54,873 bases of DNA from Alphaproteobacteria bacterium (GCA_024642465.1 JAHEBA010000010.1:1-54873); one strand, 5' to 3'. Positions 19,400-29,539 are shown, counted from the stretch's first letter. The notes: generated from the sequence alone by a model not told the origin. Translations and numbers: made by a program.

Positions 19400-21775
19400 T
19401 TAGAAGCGCGTGCCAATGGAGAAACGAACCAGTTCGTCCTCGTCGTACTTTTCCTTAAGAAGCGGGTAGGCTACGTCAAGGCGCAGCGGTCCGAAGGGCG
19501 ACTGCCAGATGACGCCTGCACCAACTGAAGCACGGAAAGCGAAATCCTTACCAACAACGTTACATGAATAATTGGGATTGGCAGGCGGCGCAGGGTAGCA
19601 ATCTCCCTCCCCTACAGACTCGCTACTCTCAGGTGCTCCAAACGCCGTTCCGAAATCGGTAAAGACTGCACCTTCCAAGCCGAACGCCTCCGGTAGACCA
19701 AGCGGAAAGGTCACTTCTATGGTCCCAATGGCATATGTCGTTGCACCAATCGAGTCATAACCTCCATCGAACTCGTTCTGCATCCGCGGACCTATGCCTG
19801 AAGCCATGAAGCCACGGAAAGAGTCCCCGCCCTTGTAGAAGCGGTCAAGGATCGGCACCTTGTCGCCGCCCGGGAACGGCTCGATGTGGCCGGCATTGCC
19901 TTCAAGCTTCAGCACTACGCCATCAAACAGCAGCGGCATGAAATAGTAGCCCGAAGCGTCGATGCGCGCCCACTCCACGTCGCCGCCGAGGCCTGCGACT
20001 TCAAGCTCGACCTTGCCGCGCACGCCGGACGTCGGACGGCTGGGGTGGTCGAGATCTGAATAGATGTAGGTCAGGCCAACCTTGGAAATCAGGTCCTTGC
20101 CTGCCGACTCCCGGATCGCGCGCGAAGCCGACTCCGGATCCTGCACCTCAATATCGCGGTAGGTCAGGCTGTACTTGCCGAAGATCGAGTTGTAGTCGTC
20201 GAGCCGCGAACCAAGCCGCAACGCGCCACCCACCTGCTGGGTGGTGAACGATGACGTGTCCTCGACGTCAGTCCGGCTGCCGAACAGGTCGAAACCGGCG
20301 GAAATGTCGCGATCCATGAAGTATGGATTGGTGTAGCTCAGGTTTGCCGACTGGCGCTTGAAGCTGAGCGATGTACTCAGGCTCGCTTGGTGGCCGGTGC
20401 CAAGAAGGTTTCGCTCACTAACTGAAATCGAGCCGAGAGGACCTTCGCTGGTCGAGTAACCGGCCGAGAAATTGATCGTACCAGTGGATTTCTCAACCAC
20501 GTCGATCACGACAACGACGAGGTCCGGCGCGGACCCCTGCTCCTGGCGGATGTCGATCTTCTCGAAGAAGTCGAGACCGGTCAGGCGGCGGCGGGCGCGA
20601 TCGACCAGGATGCGGTTATAGGCATCGCCCTCGGCAATATTGACTTCGCGGCGGATGACTTCGTCCAGCGTACGCACGTTGCCGACAATGTCGATACGCT
20701 CGACATAGACGCGCGGGCCTTCATCCAGCTGGTAGGTAATGTCGAGCTTGCGGGAAAGCGGGTCACGGTTGATCTCAGGCTTGGCGCGCGCGAACGCGAA
20801 ACCAGACTTGCCGGCTTCAAGCGTCATCTGTTCGACGGTATTGTCGACCTTGCTGGCGTCATAGACCTCACCGGAGCGCTCCTGCACGGCATCCTGCAAC
20901 GCAGCCGGGTCGAGCGACGTAGCGCCTGTATTTACCGTCACATTGCCAATCGTGTACTGCGGGCCCTCATTGATCTGGAAAATGATCAGGTAGTTCTGAC
21001 CGTCAGCAGCAAGCTGTGCGTCAGCGGCGACGATTTCAACATCGGCGAAGCCGTTCTTCAGATAGTAACGGCGCAGCAGTTCCTTATCGTAGTTCAGCCG
21101 GTCCGGATCGTAGGTGTCCGTGGTGGTCATGAATTTCCACCATGCCGATTCGGAAGTGGTGATGACCGAGAGCAGCGCGCTTGCAGAAAATGCGTTGTTG
21201 CCGATGAATTGAATCGCCTCGATGCCGGATTCTACACCTTCGGAGATGGTGTAGACTAGGTTCACACGGTTCTGATCCAGCGGCTCGAGACGTGGTTCCA
21301 CGCGGGCGTTGTTGTAACCGGAGCGGCGATAGAGAGCCTCGATGCGCTGAACGTCCTGCTGGGCGCGGGCGCGGGTAAAGATCGTGCGCTCCTTGAGCTG
21401 GATCTCGGCCTTGAGTTTCTTCTCGTCCAGTTCGTCGTTGCCTTGGATGGTGACAGTGTTAATGAGCGGGTTTTCCTCAACCTGCACCACAATCGCCGAA
21501 CCACGGCGGAACATGCGGACGTCGGAGAAGAAACCGGTCTGGAAGAGCGCCTTGACGGACGCATCGATCTGCGCGTCGGAAACGTTCTCGCCGGCATTGA
21601 ACTGCATGTAGGCGCGGATCGTGTCCGGCTCCACCCGTGCGTTGCCTTCCACGATGATTCCGGTAACGGCTTGCGCATACGCCACGCCTGCCGGGATCAC
21701 CACCTGCATTGCGGCAGGCAGCGCGACCCCCATAGCCAGCGCCAGCTTGGCCGCTTTTACGAACTTCTTGCCCAT
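19400..21775 (-). CDS. bamA: Outer-membrane protein assembly factor BamA
   Basis: BamA (791 aa) folds and inserts outer-membrane proteins. A signal peptide ending AYAQA (about residue 35) is followed by five POTRA repeats (about 36-400) and a C-terminal 16-strand barrel ending in Phe (FSIGTRF). The conserved lid-loop region contains the GDSFRGF motif. The ATG at 21775 is used; one codon earlier is TTG. A late extracellular loop contains two Cys (EGDCYP and NYSCNV). GC content in the last ~400 nt is visibly lower than in neighbouring genes. rseP lies 167 nt upstream. The usual downstream neighbour lpxD is absent. Confidence 0.95.
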   Translation of the reverse strand: MGKKFVKAAKLALAMGVALPAAMQVVIPAGVAYAQAVTGIIVEGNARVEPDTIRAYMQFNAGENVSDAQIDASVKALFQTGFFSDVRMFRRGSAIVVQVEENPLINTVTIQGNDELDEKKLKAEIQLKERTIFTRARAQQDVQRIEALYRRSGYNNARVEPRLEPLDQNRVNLVYTISEGVESGIEAIQFIGNNAFSASALLSVITTSESAWWKFMTTTDTYDPDRLNYDKELLRRYYLKNGFADVEIVAADAQLAADGQNYLIIFQINEGPQYTIGNVTVNTGATSLDPAALQDAVQERSGEVYDASKVDNTVEQMTLEAGKSGFAFARAKPEINRDPLSRKLDITYQLDEGPRVYVERIDIVGNVRTLDEVIRREVNIAEGDAYNRILVDRARRRLTGLDFFEKIDIRQEQGSAPDLVVVVIDVVEKSTGTINFSAGYSTSEGPLGSISVSERNLLGTGHQASLSTSLSFKRQSANLSYTNPYFMDRDISAGFDLFGSRTDVEDTSSFTTQQVGGALRLGSRLDDYNSIFGKYSLTYRDIEVQDPESASRAIRESAGKDLISKVGLTYIYSDLDHPSRPTSGVRGKVELEVAGLGGDVEWARIDASGYYFMPLLFDGVVLKLEGNAGHIEPFPGGDKVPILDRFYKGGDSFRGFMASGIGPRMQNEFDGGYDSIGATTYAIGTIEVTFPLGLPEAFGLEGAVFTDFGTAFGAPESSESVGEGDCYPAPPANPNYSCNVVGKDFAFRASVGAGVIWQSPFGPLRLDVAYPLLKEKYDEDELVRFSIGTRF

Positions 21776-21942
21776 CAAGGAGACAGTTACCCCAAATACG
21801 CGCTGACCGGACCCACTCTTCCAGCCAGCAATTGATTGTTTTTCTACGCTGATTTGCAGCGCTTTAGAACCCTTGCGTGCGTAATTTTTTTCACGGCTTT
21901 GAGGCGAAAATCAGAACGCAATGCGGCGATCCAGGCGCAACT

Positions 21943-23058
21943 TCAGGTAAAGTCGTTCCACGTCGCAAACAACAACATCGCAATTACGAGTGCAAAGCCC
22001 ACCTTGAACCCGAATTCCTGCGCCGCTGCACCAAGCGGTTTACCCCTCACAGCCTCGAAAAGGTAATACATCAGGTGGCCACCATCCAGCATGGGAATGG
22101 GAAATAGGTTAATCAAACCTATCGATACCGACAGCAGGGCGATGAGCTGAACCAGCCCGACCGGGTTTTCGGTAGCGACCTCGCCTGCAATCTTGGCGAT
22201 TCCCGCAGGCCCGGAAAGCTGATCGGCGCCCTGCTTGCCGATAATCACGTCCTTGATGTAGCCCAGCGAGCGAATGATGATGAACCAGGTTTCGTCGACC
22301 GCGCGGCCAAGGGCCGCAACGGGTCCAAGCTTCTCGACGCGGATGACCTGATCGGCTCCGCGGGACACACCAAGCAGACCGATCTTGACCTTGCCGCCCT
22401 TGCCGTCGTCGACCTCGGTCATTCGCGGCGTCGCGGAAAGCTGTACATTCTCACCACCGCGGTCGACTAGGATCGACAAGGTGACGCCGGCAGAAATGGT
22501 GACGATGCGCTGCACGTCCACGAAAGAATCGATCTTGCGCCCGTCGATTTCCTTGATCAGGTCTCCCGGCTGGAAACCGGCTTCGGCAGCGGCGGAATTC
22601 TCGACGATCGAGGCAATCTTGGGCTGGGTGATCGGCACGCCCATAGCCATGAACATCAGCGCGAACACCACGATGGCCATGATGAAGTTGGCCATAGGTC
22701 CAGCCAACACGATCAGCGCACGCTTCCACAAGGCGGCAGTGTGGAAATCGCCGGACTTGGCCGACTTTAGCGCCTCCGCGGTGGGAAGCGAGGCGGCGTT
22801 GGCATCGCCGGCGAACTTGACATAGCCGCCAAGCGGCAGCCAGCCGATCTTCCAGTAGGTGCCGTGCCGGTCGTGAAATCCGCCTATGGAGCGGCCGAAG
22901 CCGATTGAAAACGTCTCAACCCGGACGCCACACAGGCGTGCCGTTTTGAAATGGCCGTACTCGTGAACAAACACGATGATGGAGAGAACGCCGATGAACG
23001 AGACCACCGCGATCAGGATTTCCAGCAACGAGCCATTCAGTAATGCACTGATATCCAT
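21943..23058 (-). CDS. rseP: RIP metalloprotease RseP (site-2 protease)
   Basis: RseP (371 aa) is an inner-membrane zinc protease that cleaves membrane-anchored regulators and signal-peptide remnants. The first helix contains the zinc motif HEYGH near residue 31, a PDZ domain lies around 130-210, and the second zinc motif NLFPIPMLDGGH appears near residue 320. I chose the ATG at 23058 (MDISALL) because of GGA at good spacing and the family length. The frame is open to 23214, where it would overlap dxr. It sits between dxr and bamA, as usual. Confidence 0.93.
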   Translation of the reverse strand: MDISALLNGSLLEILIAVVSFIGVLSIIVFVHEYGHFKTARLCGVRVETFSIGFGRSIGGFHDRHGTYWKIGWLPLGGYVKFAGDANAASLPTAEALKSAKSGDFHTAALWKRALIVLAGPMANFIMAIVVFALMFMAMGVPITQPKIASIVENSAAAEAGFQPGDLIKEIDGRKIDSFVDVQRIVTISAGVTLSILVDRGGENVQLSATPRMTEVDDGKGGKVKIGLLGVSRGADQVIRVEKLGPVAALGRAVDETWFIIIRSLGYIKDVIIGKQGADQLSGPAGIAKIAGEVATENPVGLVQLIALLSVSIGLINLFPIPMLDGGHLMYYLFEAVRGKPLGAAAQEFGFKVGFALVIAMLLFATWNDFT

Positions 23059-23150
23059 AACTTTTTCCAATCCACTCGCAGCCATGACAGCTGCCGTCGC
23101 GTTGCGGCTGCACCCGCAGGATACGCTTTCACGCCCCGCCGGCTTCCCAC

Positions 23151-24338
23151 TCAGCCACGCAATTCCCCTGCCAATTCTGAAGCTCTGGCGCGAGCATATG
23201 AATCCGCTGCCCACACATCGTCAAGTGAAGACATGGACACAATCATGTTCTCACGCTCGGCCACGTCCAGCGTTTCGGTGACGAGGCGGGTGATATCGAG
23301 CCAGTGCAACCGCTCCTTCAGAAATGCCGCGACGGCGATCTCGTTGGCCGCATTCAGGATGGTGGTGGCGTTGCCGCCACGCGCCAGCGCGGAGCGGGCA
23401 AGCTCGACGGCGGGGAAGCGGCCATTGTCCACGGCCTCGAAGGTCAGCGTGCCGATCCTGGCCAGGTCGAGCCCTTCGACCGGCGCCTTCACGCGTTCCG
23501 GATGTGCCATTGCGTAGGCGATCGGCGTGCGCATGTCCGGCATGCCGAGCTGCGCGATAACCGAACCATCCACGTATGACACGTATGAGTGAATGATCGA
23601 CTGCGGATGCACGACGACGTCGATTTTTCCCAGCGGAACCGGAAAAAGATGAAACGCTTCAATGAATTCCAGCCCCTTGTTCATCAAGGTGGAGGAATCG
23701 ATGGTAACCTTTTGGCCCATCGACCAGTTGGGATGCTTGAGCGCGTGGGCGAGCGTGGCGGTTTCAAGCTGCTCCATTGGCCAGGTGCGGAACGGACCGC
23801 CGGACGCGGTCAGCGTCAGCCGGTCGACGTGGGCGGTGTTGTGTTCCTCGAAGCACTGGAACAGGGCGCTGTGCTCGCTATCGACCGGAATGATGGTGGC
23901 ATTGGACTTTTTCGCGGTCGAAGTGAACACTTCAGCGCCGGATACCAGGCATTCCTTGTTGGCCAGCGCGATAGTGGTGCCCTGCTCCACTGCCGCCAGC
24001 GTTGGCCGCAGGCCTTCGGCACCCACGATGGCGCCCATGACCATGTCGACGGGGCGTTGCGCCGCCTCGATCACGGCCTGCTGTCCCGCTGCTGCCTCGA
24101 TGCCAGTGCCGGCAAGCGCCGACTTCAGTTCCGGCAGCAGGCTGTCGTCAGCGGTCACGGCCAGTGCAACGCGCAGTTCCTTCGCGTCTGCCGCCAGCTG
24201 GGCGATGTTGCGGTTGGCAACTAGTGCATCGACCCGGAAGCGGTCCGGATGATGGCGCACGATATCGACTGTCGACTGACCGATTGACCCGGTGGAACCT
24301 AGGATGGTCAGGGTCTTGCCGCCCGAAGCTTTGCTCAT
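23151..24338 (-). CDS. dxr: 1-deoxy-D-xylulose 5-phosphate reductoisomerase
   Basis: Dxr (395 aa) catalyses the first committed step of the MEP isoprenoid pathway. It has the NADPH-binding GSTGSIGQSTVD near the start, the metal and substrate motifs VDSEHSALFQCFE and SGGPFR, and the TIDSSTLMNKGLE block. Length is typical. It lies between cdsA and rseP and supplies precursors for UppS encoded two genes upstream. Its stop lies 92 nt before the chosen rseP start. Confidence 0.96.
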   Translation of the reverse strand: MSKASGGKTLTILGSTGSIGQSTVDIVRHHPDRFRVDALVANRNIAQLAADAKELRVALAVTADDSLLPELKSALAGTGIEAAAGQQAVIEAAQRPVDMVMGAIVGAEGLRPTLAAVEQGTTIALANKECLVSGAEVFTSTAKKSNATIIPVDSEHSALFQCFEEHNTAHVDRLTLTASGGPFRTWPMEQLETATLAHALKHPNWSMGQKVTIDSSTLMNKGLEFIEAFHLFPVPLGKIDVVVHPQSIIHSYVSYVDGSVIAQLGMPDMRTPIAYAMAHPERVKAPVEGLDLARIGTLTFEAVDNGRFPAVELARSALARGGNATTILNAANEIAVAAFLKERLHWLDITRLVTETLDVAERENMIVSMSSLDDVWAADSYARARASELAGELRG

Positions 24339-24385
24339 GGTGTCGTAACTCTCAAGATAGCGGGAAAAGCCCGGACGGCGGATGC

Positions 24386-25243
24386 TTACCAGACCAGCAG
24401 GCCGGATGCCACCATGTCGTGGCCGGCATGCAGGTAACCAATCAGCGCAGCCGCAATCGCTGCAAACATCAGCCCGTCGACGCGGTCAAGCACGCCGCCG
24501 TGGCCGGGAATGATGTGACCGGAGTCCTTGACCCCGAACCGGCGCTTGACCGAGCTTTCGAACAGGTCGCCCGCCTGCTCCAGCACCGCCAGCACCGCAC
24601 CCAGCAGCGCCAGCATGGCGAGCGAACCAAGGCCCGCGATCATGGCCGCGCATATGGCCGCCGCCACGCCACCGAACACGGCACCGCCAAGCCCCGCCCA
24701 GGTCTTGTTGGGCGATATTGCCGGGGCCAGCTTCGGCCCGCCAATCAGCCTGCCGAATACATAGGCCATGGTGTCGGCGGTCCATACCACGGCGAACAGC
24801 CACAGCACGGCGGTGAGACCGAGTTCAGGCGATTGCCGGATCATGACCAGCGCGAGACCGGGCAGCGCGACGTAAGGCACGCCCCACCACATGAAACGCG
24901 AACCGGACTTGCGGGTCATCGCTTCCATGGCAAGCGACAGCGCCCAGCAGAGCAGAATCACCTGCATTGCCGTCACCACGCCGGCCCGCGATACGACGAG
25001 ATTGGCCCCGACGGCTGCAACCGCGTGGACGGCGAACTGGCGCTGTGAGCCGTTGTGCACCATGCGGCACCACTCGCCCGCCATCAGCGCCGCCACCAGC
25101 GCGATGCCTATGTCGAACCAGACTTCGCCAAGCCAGACATCGAACAGCACGATCGGAATCAGCACGGCAGCCGCGATGACGCGCACTGCAAGCTCCCTGG
25201 TCATGAAGCCTGCAAGCCTGCCGGAAAATCCCGATTTGCCCAT
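24386..25243 (-). CDS. cdsA: Phosphatidate cytidylyltransferase
   Basis: CdsA (about 285 aa) makes CDP-diacylglycerol, the precursor of all phospholipids, in the inner membrane. Several membrane helices are seen. The family signature near the C-terminus is present: KRRFGVKDSGHIIPGHGGVLDRVDG. The ATG at 25243 (MGKSGF) starts 19 nt after uppS. A later ATG at 25204 (MTRELAV) is also possible, and the frame is open to 25318 inside uppS. The position between uppS and dxr is conserved. Confidence 0.93.
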   Translation of the reverse strand: MGKSGFSGRLAGFMTRELAVRVIAAAVLIPIVLFDVWLGEVWFDIGIALVAALMAGEWCRMVHNGSQRQFAVHAVAAVGANLVVSRAGVVTAMQVILLCWALSLAMEAMTRKSGSRFMWWGVPYVALPGLALVMIRQSPELGLTAVLWLFAVVWTADTMAYVFGRLIGGPKLAPAISPNKTWAGLGGAVFGGVAAAICAAMIAGLGSLAMLALLGAVLAVLEQAGDLFESSVKRRFGVKDSGHIIPGHGGVLDRVDGLMFAAIAAALIGYLHAGHDMVASGLLVW

Positions 25244-25262
25244 GCGCGAGGACCGGCTAGGC

Positions 25263-26024
25263 TCAAACCGCCGCGGCGGCAGCCGGAACGCCGCCGAACC
25301 GGCGCTGGCGGCGGGCATATTCGGCGATGGCGCGCAGGAAGATTGACTTGTCGAAATCGGGCCAGTGCTCTTCTATGAAGACGAGTTCGGTATAGGCCAT
25401 CTGCCAGAGCAGATAGTTCGAGATGCGCTGCTCGCCGCTGGTGCGGATCAGCATGTCCGGCTCCGGAACGCCGGGCGCGTAGAGATTTGCGGCGAATGCG
25501 GTCTCATCAATCTGGTCTGGCGACAATTCGCCTCGCGCGACCTTGCCGGCCAGAACCCGTGCGGTCTGGACGATCTCCATGCGGCCGCCGTAGTTGAAGG
25601 CCACGACGAGATTGAGCGTCGAGTTGCCGGCCGTCAGCGTCTCACACTCCTCGATCATCTGCACGATATCGGGATCAAGGCCGCACCGTTCGCCAATGAC
25701 GGTGATGCGCACGCCGGCGGCATGCAACTCTGCAACGTCCTGCCGGATGAAGCGGCGCAGAAGCGCAAACAGGTAGTTCACCTCTGCGCGGGGCCGGCGC
25801 CAGTTCTCCGACGAGAAGGTGAACACGGTCAGGTATTCGGTGCCGCACTCGATGGCGGCACGCACCAGCCGGCGCACGGCTTCGACGCCGTGGCGATGGC
25901 CCTCGGTGCGGGGCAGAGAGCGTTCCGTGGCCCAGCGGCCGTTACCATCCATGATAACGGCAACATGACGGGGCGATTTCAGTGCATCGGAGATCCCCGT
26001 GCGGGCAGTTGCGATTTCCTGCAT
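25263..26024 (-). CDS. uppS: Undecaprenyl diphosphate synthase
   Basis: UppS (253 aa) condenses isopentenyl units to undecaprenyl diphosphate, the lipid carrier for peptidoglycan and surface glycans. The cis-prenyltransferase landmarks are VIMDGNGRWA with the catalytic Asp, RTEGHRHG, the FSSENWRRP block, and the late IRTSGEQRISNYLLWQ motif. The ATG at 26024 gives the normal length; the longer frame to 26129 overlaps frr. It lies between frr and cdsA. Confidence 0.95.
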   Translation of the reverse strand: MQEIATARTGISDALKSPRHVAVIMDGNGRWATERSLPRTEGHRHGVEAVRRLVRAAIECGTEYLTVFTFSSENWRRPRAEVNYLFALLRRFIRQDVAELHAAGVRITVIGERCGLDPDIVQMIEECETLTAGNSTLNLVVAFNYGGRMEIVQTARVLAGKVARGELSPDQIDETAFAANLYAPGVPEPDMLIRTSGEQRISNYLLWQMAYTELVFIEEHWPDFDKSIFLRAIAEYARRQRRFGGVPAAAAAV

Positions 26025-26106
26025 CAGCTTCGATCTACTCCGTGTCCCCCGCTCAAAATGCAAACCTGACCGTGCCGCCATAGACAGCAGGCCGGCCACA
26101 CTGCAC

Positions 26107-26667
26107 TCAGACCTGCATGATGTCGGCATCCTTGTGGCTCAGCAATTCGTCGATAATCTTGATCTGCTTGTCCGTCAGTTCCTGGACCTGTTCGGCCTGT
26201 TGACGGTGTTCGTCTTCAGAGATCGAGCCATCTTTCTCCATTTTCTTCAGCGTATCCATGCCATCGCGGCGGACGTTGCGCACCGCGACGCGGGCGTGCT
26301 CGGCATAGGAATGTGCCACCTTGGTCAGATCCCGGCGGCGCTCCTCGGTCAGTTCCGGGATCGGGATGCGGATCACCGCACCCTCTGCCATCGGGTTCAG
26401 GCCCAGGCCGGAATTGCGGATTGCCTTTTCGACAGCGCCTGCCAGCGAGGCGTCCCAAACCTGAACCGAGAGCATGCGCGGTTCCGGCACGGACACGGTG
26501 CCGACCTGGTTCAGCGGCATGTGCGAACCATAGGCCTCGACCGTGACCGGTTCCAGCAGGCCAGCCGACGCACGGCCAGTACGCAGGCCTGCGAACTCGG
26601 TCCTTAGAACGTCCACGGCGCCTTCCATGCGCCGCTCCAGATCCTTCAGGTCAATCATCTCGCTCAT
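26107..26667 (-). CDS. frr: Ribosome recycling factor
   Basis: Frr (186 aa) splits post-termination ribosomes with EF-G. It has the standard length, the [20 protein letters not shown] block in domain [17 protein letters not shown] in domain II, and the C-terminal helix with [12 protein letters not shown]. It starts 34 nt after pyrH and continues the rpsB-tsf-pyrH-frr-uppS order. Confidence 0.97.
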   Translation of the reverse strand: MSEMIDLKDLERRMEGAVDVLRTEFAGLRTGRASAGLLEPVTVEAYGSHMPLNQVGTVSVPEPRMLSVQVWDASLAGAVEKAIRNSGLGLNPMAEGAVIRIPIPELTEERRRDLTKVAHSYAEHARVAVRNVRRDGMDTLKKMEKDGSISEDEHRQQAEQVQELTDKQIKIIDELLSHKDADIMQV

Positions 26668-26701
26668 CGGAAAATCTCACTACTGCTGCAACTGGCGCCG
26701 G

Positions 26702-27421
26702 CTAGACTGTAACGGTGGTAAAGGTGCCCCTGCCGCGCAGCACCTTGTTGAACTCTCCCGGCTTACGTATAGAGAAAACGATTACAGGAATGGCATTGTC
26801 CCGCGCAAGGGCTATGGCCGCACCATCCATCACCTTCAGGTTTTTCGCCAGTATGTCGTCATAGGTCAAGGTGTCGAAGCGGGTTGCCGCGGAGTCCTTC
26901 TTGGGATCGGCAGAATAGACGCCGTCCACGCTGGTGCCCTTGAACATCGCATCGCACTTCAGTTCGGCCGCGCGCAAGCTGGCGCCGGTGTCCGTGGTGA
27001 AAAACGGATTGCCGGTGCCGGCCGCGCATATCACCACCCTGCCCTTGTCGAGGTGGCGTTGCGCCCTGGCCCGCAAGAACGGTTCGCACACCGTCTGCAT
27101 CGGAATGGCGGACATGGCGCGGGCATCGATGCCCCTGGCTGCCAGCACGTCCTGCATGGCGAGCGCATTCATGACGGTGGCCAGCATGCCCATCTGGTCT
27201 GCGTTGGCGCGGTCCATGCCAGAGGCCGCGCCGGACACGCCCCGGAATATGTTGCCGCCGCCGATCACCAGCGCCACCTGCACCCCGCCGCGCACGGCCT
27301 CGGCCACCTCGTCAGCCACCCGTCCGGCCATATCCAGGTCGATGCCGAACTCCTTCGACCCCATAAGCGCCTCGCCGGACACCTTGAGCAAAATTCTCGA
27401 ATATTCCGCTGTGGACCCCAT
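26702..27421 (-). CDS. pyrH: UMP kinase
   Basis: PyrH (239 aa) phosphorylates UMP to UDP. The amino-acid-kinase fold shows [13 protein letters not shown] at the N-terminus, GGGNIFRGV, and the [16 protein letters not shown] loop. The ATG at 27421 (MGSTAEYS) is chosen for family length; the frame continues to 27511 through the terminator hairpin. A terminator separates it from tsf, so it probably has its own promoter in the 105-nt gap. Confidence 0.96.
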   Translation of the reverse strand: MGSTAEYSRILLKVSGEALMGSKEFGIDLDMAGRVADEVAEAVRGGVQVALVIGGGNIFRGVSGAASGMDRANADQMGMLATVMNALAMQDVLAARGIDARAMSAIPMQTVCEPFLRARAQRHLDKGRVVICAAGTGNPFFTTDTGASLRAAELKCDAMFKGTSVDGVYSADPKKDSAATRFDTLTYDDILAKNLKVMDGAAIALARDNAIPVIVFSIRKPGEFNKVLRGRGTFTTVTV

Positions 27422-27444
27422 TGTACCCGTTACCCCAAAAGAAA

Positions 27445-27472
27445 ACGGAGCCCAGCTTGCGCAAGGCTCCGT
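27445..27472 (-). terminator. Intrinsic terminator after tsf
   Basis: ACGGAGCC (27445-27452) and GGCTCCGT (27465-27472) form a perfect 8-bp stem around a 12-nt loop. In the direction of tsf transcription it is followed by TTTTCTTTTGG, a good U-tract. It likely ends the rpsB-tsf unit before pyrH. Confidence 0.8.
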
Positions 27473-27526
27473 CTCTTGTCTTTCAAAACGGTGATTCGCG
27501 CCAGTGGACACGTCGCCAAAAGGTCA

Positions 27527-28441
27527 TCAGGCGCCGGCGACCTTGGCCACTTCGGCGGCGAAGTCCTCTTCGACCTTCTCGATGCCTTCGCCCAGCTGCA
27601 TGCGCACGAAGCCAGTGATCTTGAAGTCCTTGCCGGCTTCCTCGGCGGCCTTGGCCACGCTCAGGTCCGGGTTCATCACGAACGCCTGGCTCAGCAGCAC
27701 GGACTCTTCGTAGAACTTGCGGATACGGCCTTCCACCATCTTCTCGATGATGTTGTCCGGCTTGCCGCTTTCACGGGCCTGCTCGGTGAACACGGCGCGC
27801 TCGCGCTCGACCACGTCAGCCGGGATTTCTTCCGGCGTAAGGGCCAGCGGGTTGGCGGCGGCAACGTGCATGGCAACCTGCTTGCCGAAAGCTTCGGCAG
27901 CGGCCTTGTCGCCTGCGGTCTCGATGCCGACCAGCACGCCGATCTTGCCGAGGCCAGGCGCAGCCTGGTTGTGGATGTAGGACGCCACGACGCCGTTGGA
28001 CACGGTGATGGCGGCGGTGCGGCGCACGCCCATGTTCTCGCCGATGGTGCCAACCATTTCGGCCACGTGCTCTTCGACCGACTTGGAACCGCCGGGATAG
28101 GTGGCAGCCTTCAGCTTGTCGAGATTACCGGCAGCGCCAGGCGCCAGACCGGTGATGTCGCTCACCATCTTCTGGAACTCGGGGTTGCGGGCCACGAAGT
28201 CGGTTTCGGAGTTCACTTCGACGGCTGCGCCGGCATTGCCCTGGACGGCGACGCCGACCAGACCTTCGGCAGCTACGCGCGATGCCTTCTTGGCGGCCTT
28301 GGACAGCCCCTTGGCGCGCAGCCAGTCGATGGCAGCTTCCATGTCGCCATCGGTTTCGTTCAGGGCGGTCTTGCAATCCATCATGCCTGCGCCGGTGGTC
28401 TCGCGCAGTTCCTTCACCATCGCAGCAGTAATCTGTGCCAT
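27527..28441 (-). CDS. tsf: Elongation factor Ts
   Basis: EF-Ts (304 aa) is the nucleotide exchange factor for EF-Tu. The N-terminal UBA-like domain contains [18 protein letters not shown], followed by [12 protein letters not shown] in the core dimerisation domain. Length is normal. It follows rpsB by 109 nt containing a stable hairpin, and ends 54 nt before a clear terminator. Confidence 0.97.
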   Translation of the reverse strand: MAQITAAMVKELRETTGAGMMDCKTALNETDGDMEAAIDWLRAKGLSKAAKKASRVAAEGLVGVAVQGNAGAAVEVNSETDFVARNPEFQKMVSDITGLAPGAAGNLDKLKAATYPGGSKSVEEHVAEMVGTIGENMGVRRTAAITVSNGVVASYIHNQAAPGLGKIGVLVGIETAGDKAAAEAFGKQVAMHVAAANPLALTPEEIPADVVERERAVFTEQARESGKPDNIIEKMVEGRIRKFYEESVLLSQAFVMNPDLSVAKAAEEAGKDFKITGFVRMQLGEGIEKVEEDFAAEVAKVAGA

Positions 28442-28498
28442 GATATTCCTCTCAATCTTTCGTTCTGGCCGGTAACGGCCTCATGAAATGGAAATGTG

Positions 28499-28526
28499 GC
28501 GTCCGCATTACAATCGATGCGGACGC
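28499..28526 (-). promoter_or_regulatory. Hairpin between rpsB and tsf (possible attenuator)
   Basis: GCGTCCGCAT (28499-28508) and ATGCGGACGC (28517-28526) form a perfect 10-bp stem with an 8-nt loop. In the transcript from rpsB the following bases are CACATTTCCATTTC, only a weak U-tract. A partial terminator or processing site that sets S2 to EF-Ts ratio is the likely role. Confidence 0.6.
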
Positions 28527-28550
28527 CGCAAACACCAGGTACGCCTTGGC

Positions 28551-29339
28551 TTACTGCGCTTCAGCCTGTTCGGCAGCGGCCTCGGGGGCAGCAACCACGG
28601 CTTCGGCTTCCGGCTCTTCGGCAGCGCCGATGTCGACGCCACGGCCGGCTGCGCTCTGCGAGATGCCGTCAAGGGCTGCGCGGGCGATCAGGTCGCAGTA
28701 CAGCGCGATGGCGCGGCCTGCGTCGTCGTTGCCCGGAATCGGGAAATCGATGCCTGCCGGATCGCAGTTGGAGTCGAGCACGGCCACGACCGGAATGCCG
28801 AGACGGTTGGCTTCCTTGATGGCGATGGCTTCCTTGTTGGTGTCGATGACGAACAGGATGTCCGGCGTGCCGCCCATTTCCTTGATGCCGCCGAGCGCCA
28901 GTTCCAGCTTGTCCTTCTCGCGCTGCAGGGTCAGCTGCTCGCGCTTGGTGAAGCCCTGGGCGCCACCGTCGAACAGTTCCTCAAGCTCGCGCAGACGCTT
29001 GATCGAGTTGGAAATGGTCTTCCAGTTGGTCAGCGTGCCGCCGAGCCAGCGGGAGTTAATGAAGTACTGGGCCGAACGCTTGGCTGCATCGGCGATCTGT
29101 TCTTGGGCCTGGCGCTTGGTGCCGACGAACAACACGCGGCCGCCGCCTGCCACTGCATCGCGAACCGCGACGAGAGCCTGGTGCAGCAGCGGAACCGTCT
29201 GCGACAGGTCGATGATGTGGATGCCGTTGCGCGCGCCATAGATGTAGGAGCCCATCTTGGGGTTCCAACGGTGCGTCTGGTGGCCAAAGTGAACGCCTGC
29301 TTCGAGCAGCTGGCGCATTGAATAATCGGGCAAAGCCAT
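28551..29339 (-). CDS. rpsB: 30S ribosomal protein S2
   Basis: S2 (262 aa) binds the 30S subunit and recruits S1. The N-terminus [20 protein letters not shown] and the blocks [18 protein letters not shown] and the RWLGGTLTN motif are diagnostic. The C-terminal tail is rich in Ala and Glu ([19 protein letters not shown]), as often seen in this class. It leads the translation/envelope cluster on the minus strand, with a predicted promoter at 29510-29539. Confidence 0.97.
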   Translation of the reverse strand: MALPDYSMRQLLEAGVHFGHQTHRWNPKMGSYIYGARNGIHIIDLSQTVPLLHQALVAVRDAVAGGGRVLFVGTKRQAQEQIADAAKRSAQYFINSRWLGGTLTNWKTISNSIKRLRELEELFDGGAQGFTKREQLTLQREKDKLELALGGIKEMGGTPDILFVIDTNKEAIAIKEANRLGIPVVAVLDSNCDPAGIDFPIPGNDDAGRAIALYCDLIARAALDGISQSAAGRGVDIGAAEEPEAEAVVAAPEAAAEQAEAQ

Positions 29340-29509
29340 GCCTTGTTTCTCCTTTTCCGGTTTATCCGCCGTGACAGAAAGTGACCGGAAGACCCCGGCA
29401 CCGGATGGTTGACGCCTCTATGTGGCAGGAAACTTCCTGCGTGAGACGACCCGCTCTGGCACGTGTGAATTCGCCGCCCGAACGGACTGTTCCGGTAGGC
29501 GACGGGCGG

Positions 29510-29539
29510 CTTATAGGCTCAAAACCAGCTTGATTGCAA
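29510..29539 (-). promoter_or_regulatory. Predicted promoter for rpsB-tsf
   Basis: On the minus strand TTGCAA (29539-29534), an 18-nt spacer and TATAAG (29515-29510) form a sigma70-like promoter about 170 nt upstream of the rpsB ATG. A perfect 8-bp inverted repeat, GCCGCCCG (29473-29480) with CGGGCGGC (29503-29510), overlaps the expected start site. The long untranslated leader leaves room for S2 autoregulation, which is inference. Confidence 0.5.

Noticed and set aside
26543..28486. A 647-codon plus-strand frame over frr, pyrH and tsf
   Set aside because: The opposite strand carries three conserved genes and a terminator; no domain resemblance.
29473..29510. Inverted repeat in the rpsB leader as a terminator or S2 leader RNA
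   Set aside because: Its right arm overlaps the predicted -10 element, so it would be only partly transcribed; kept only as a note on the promoter.
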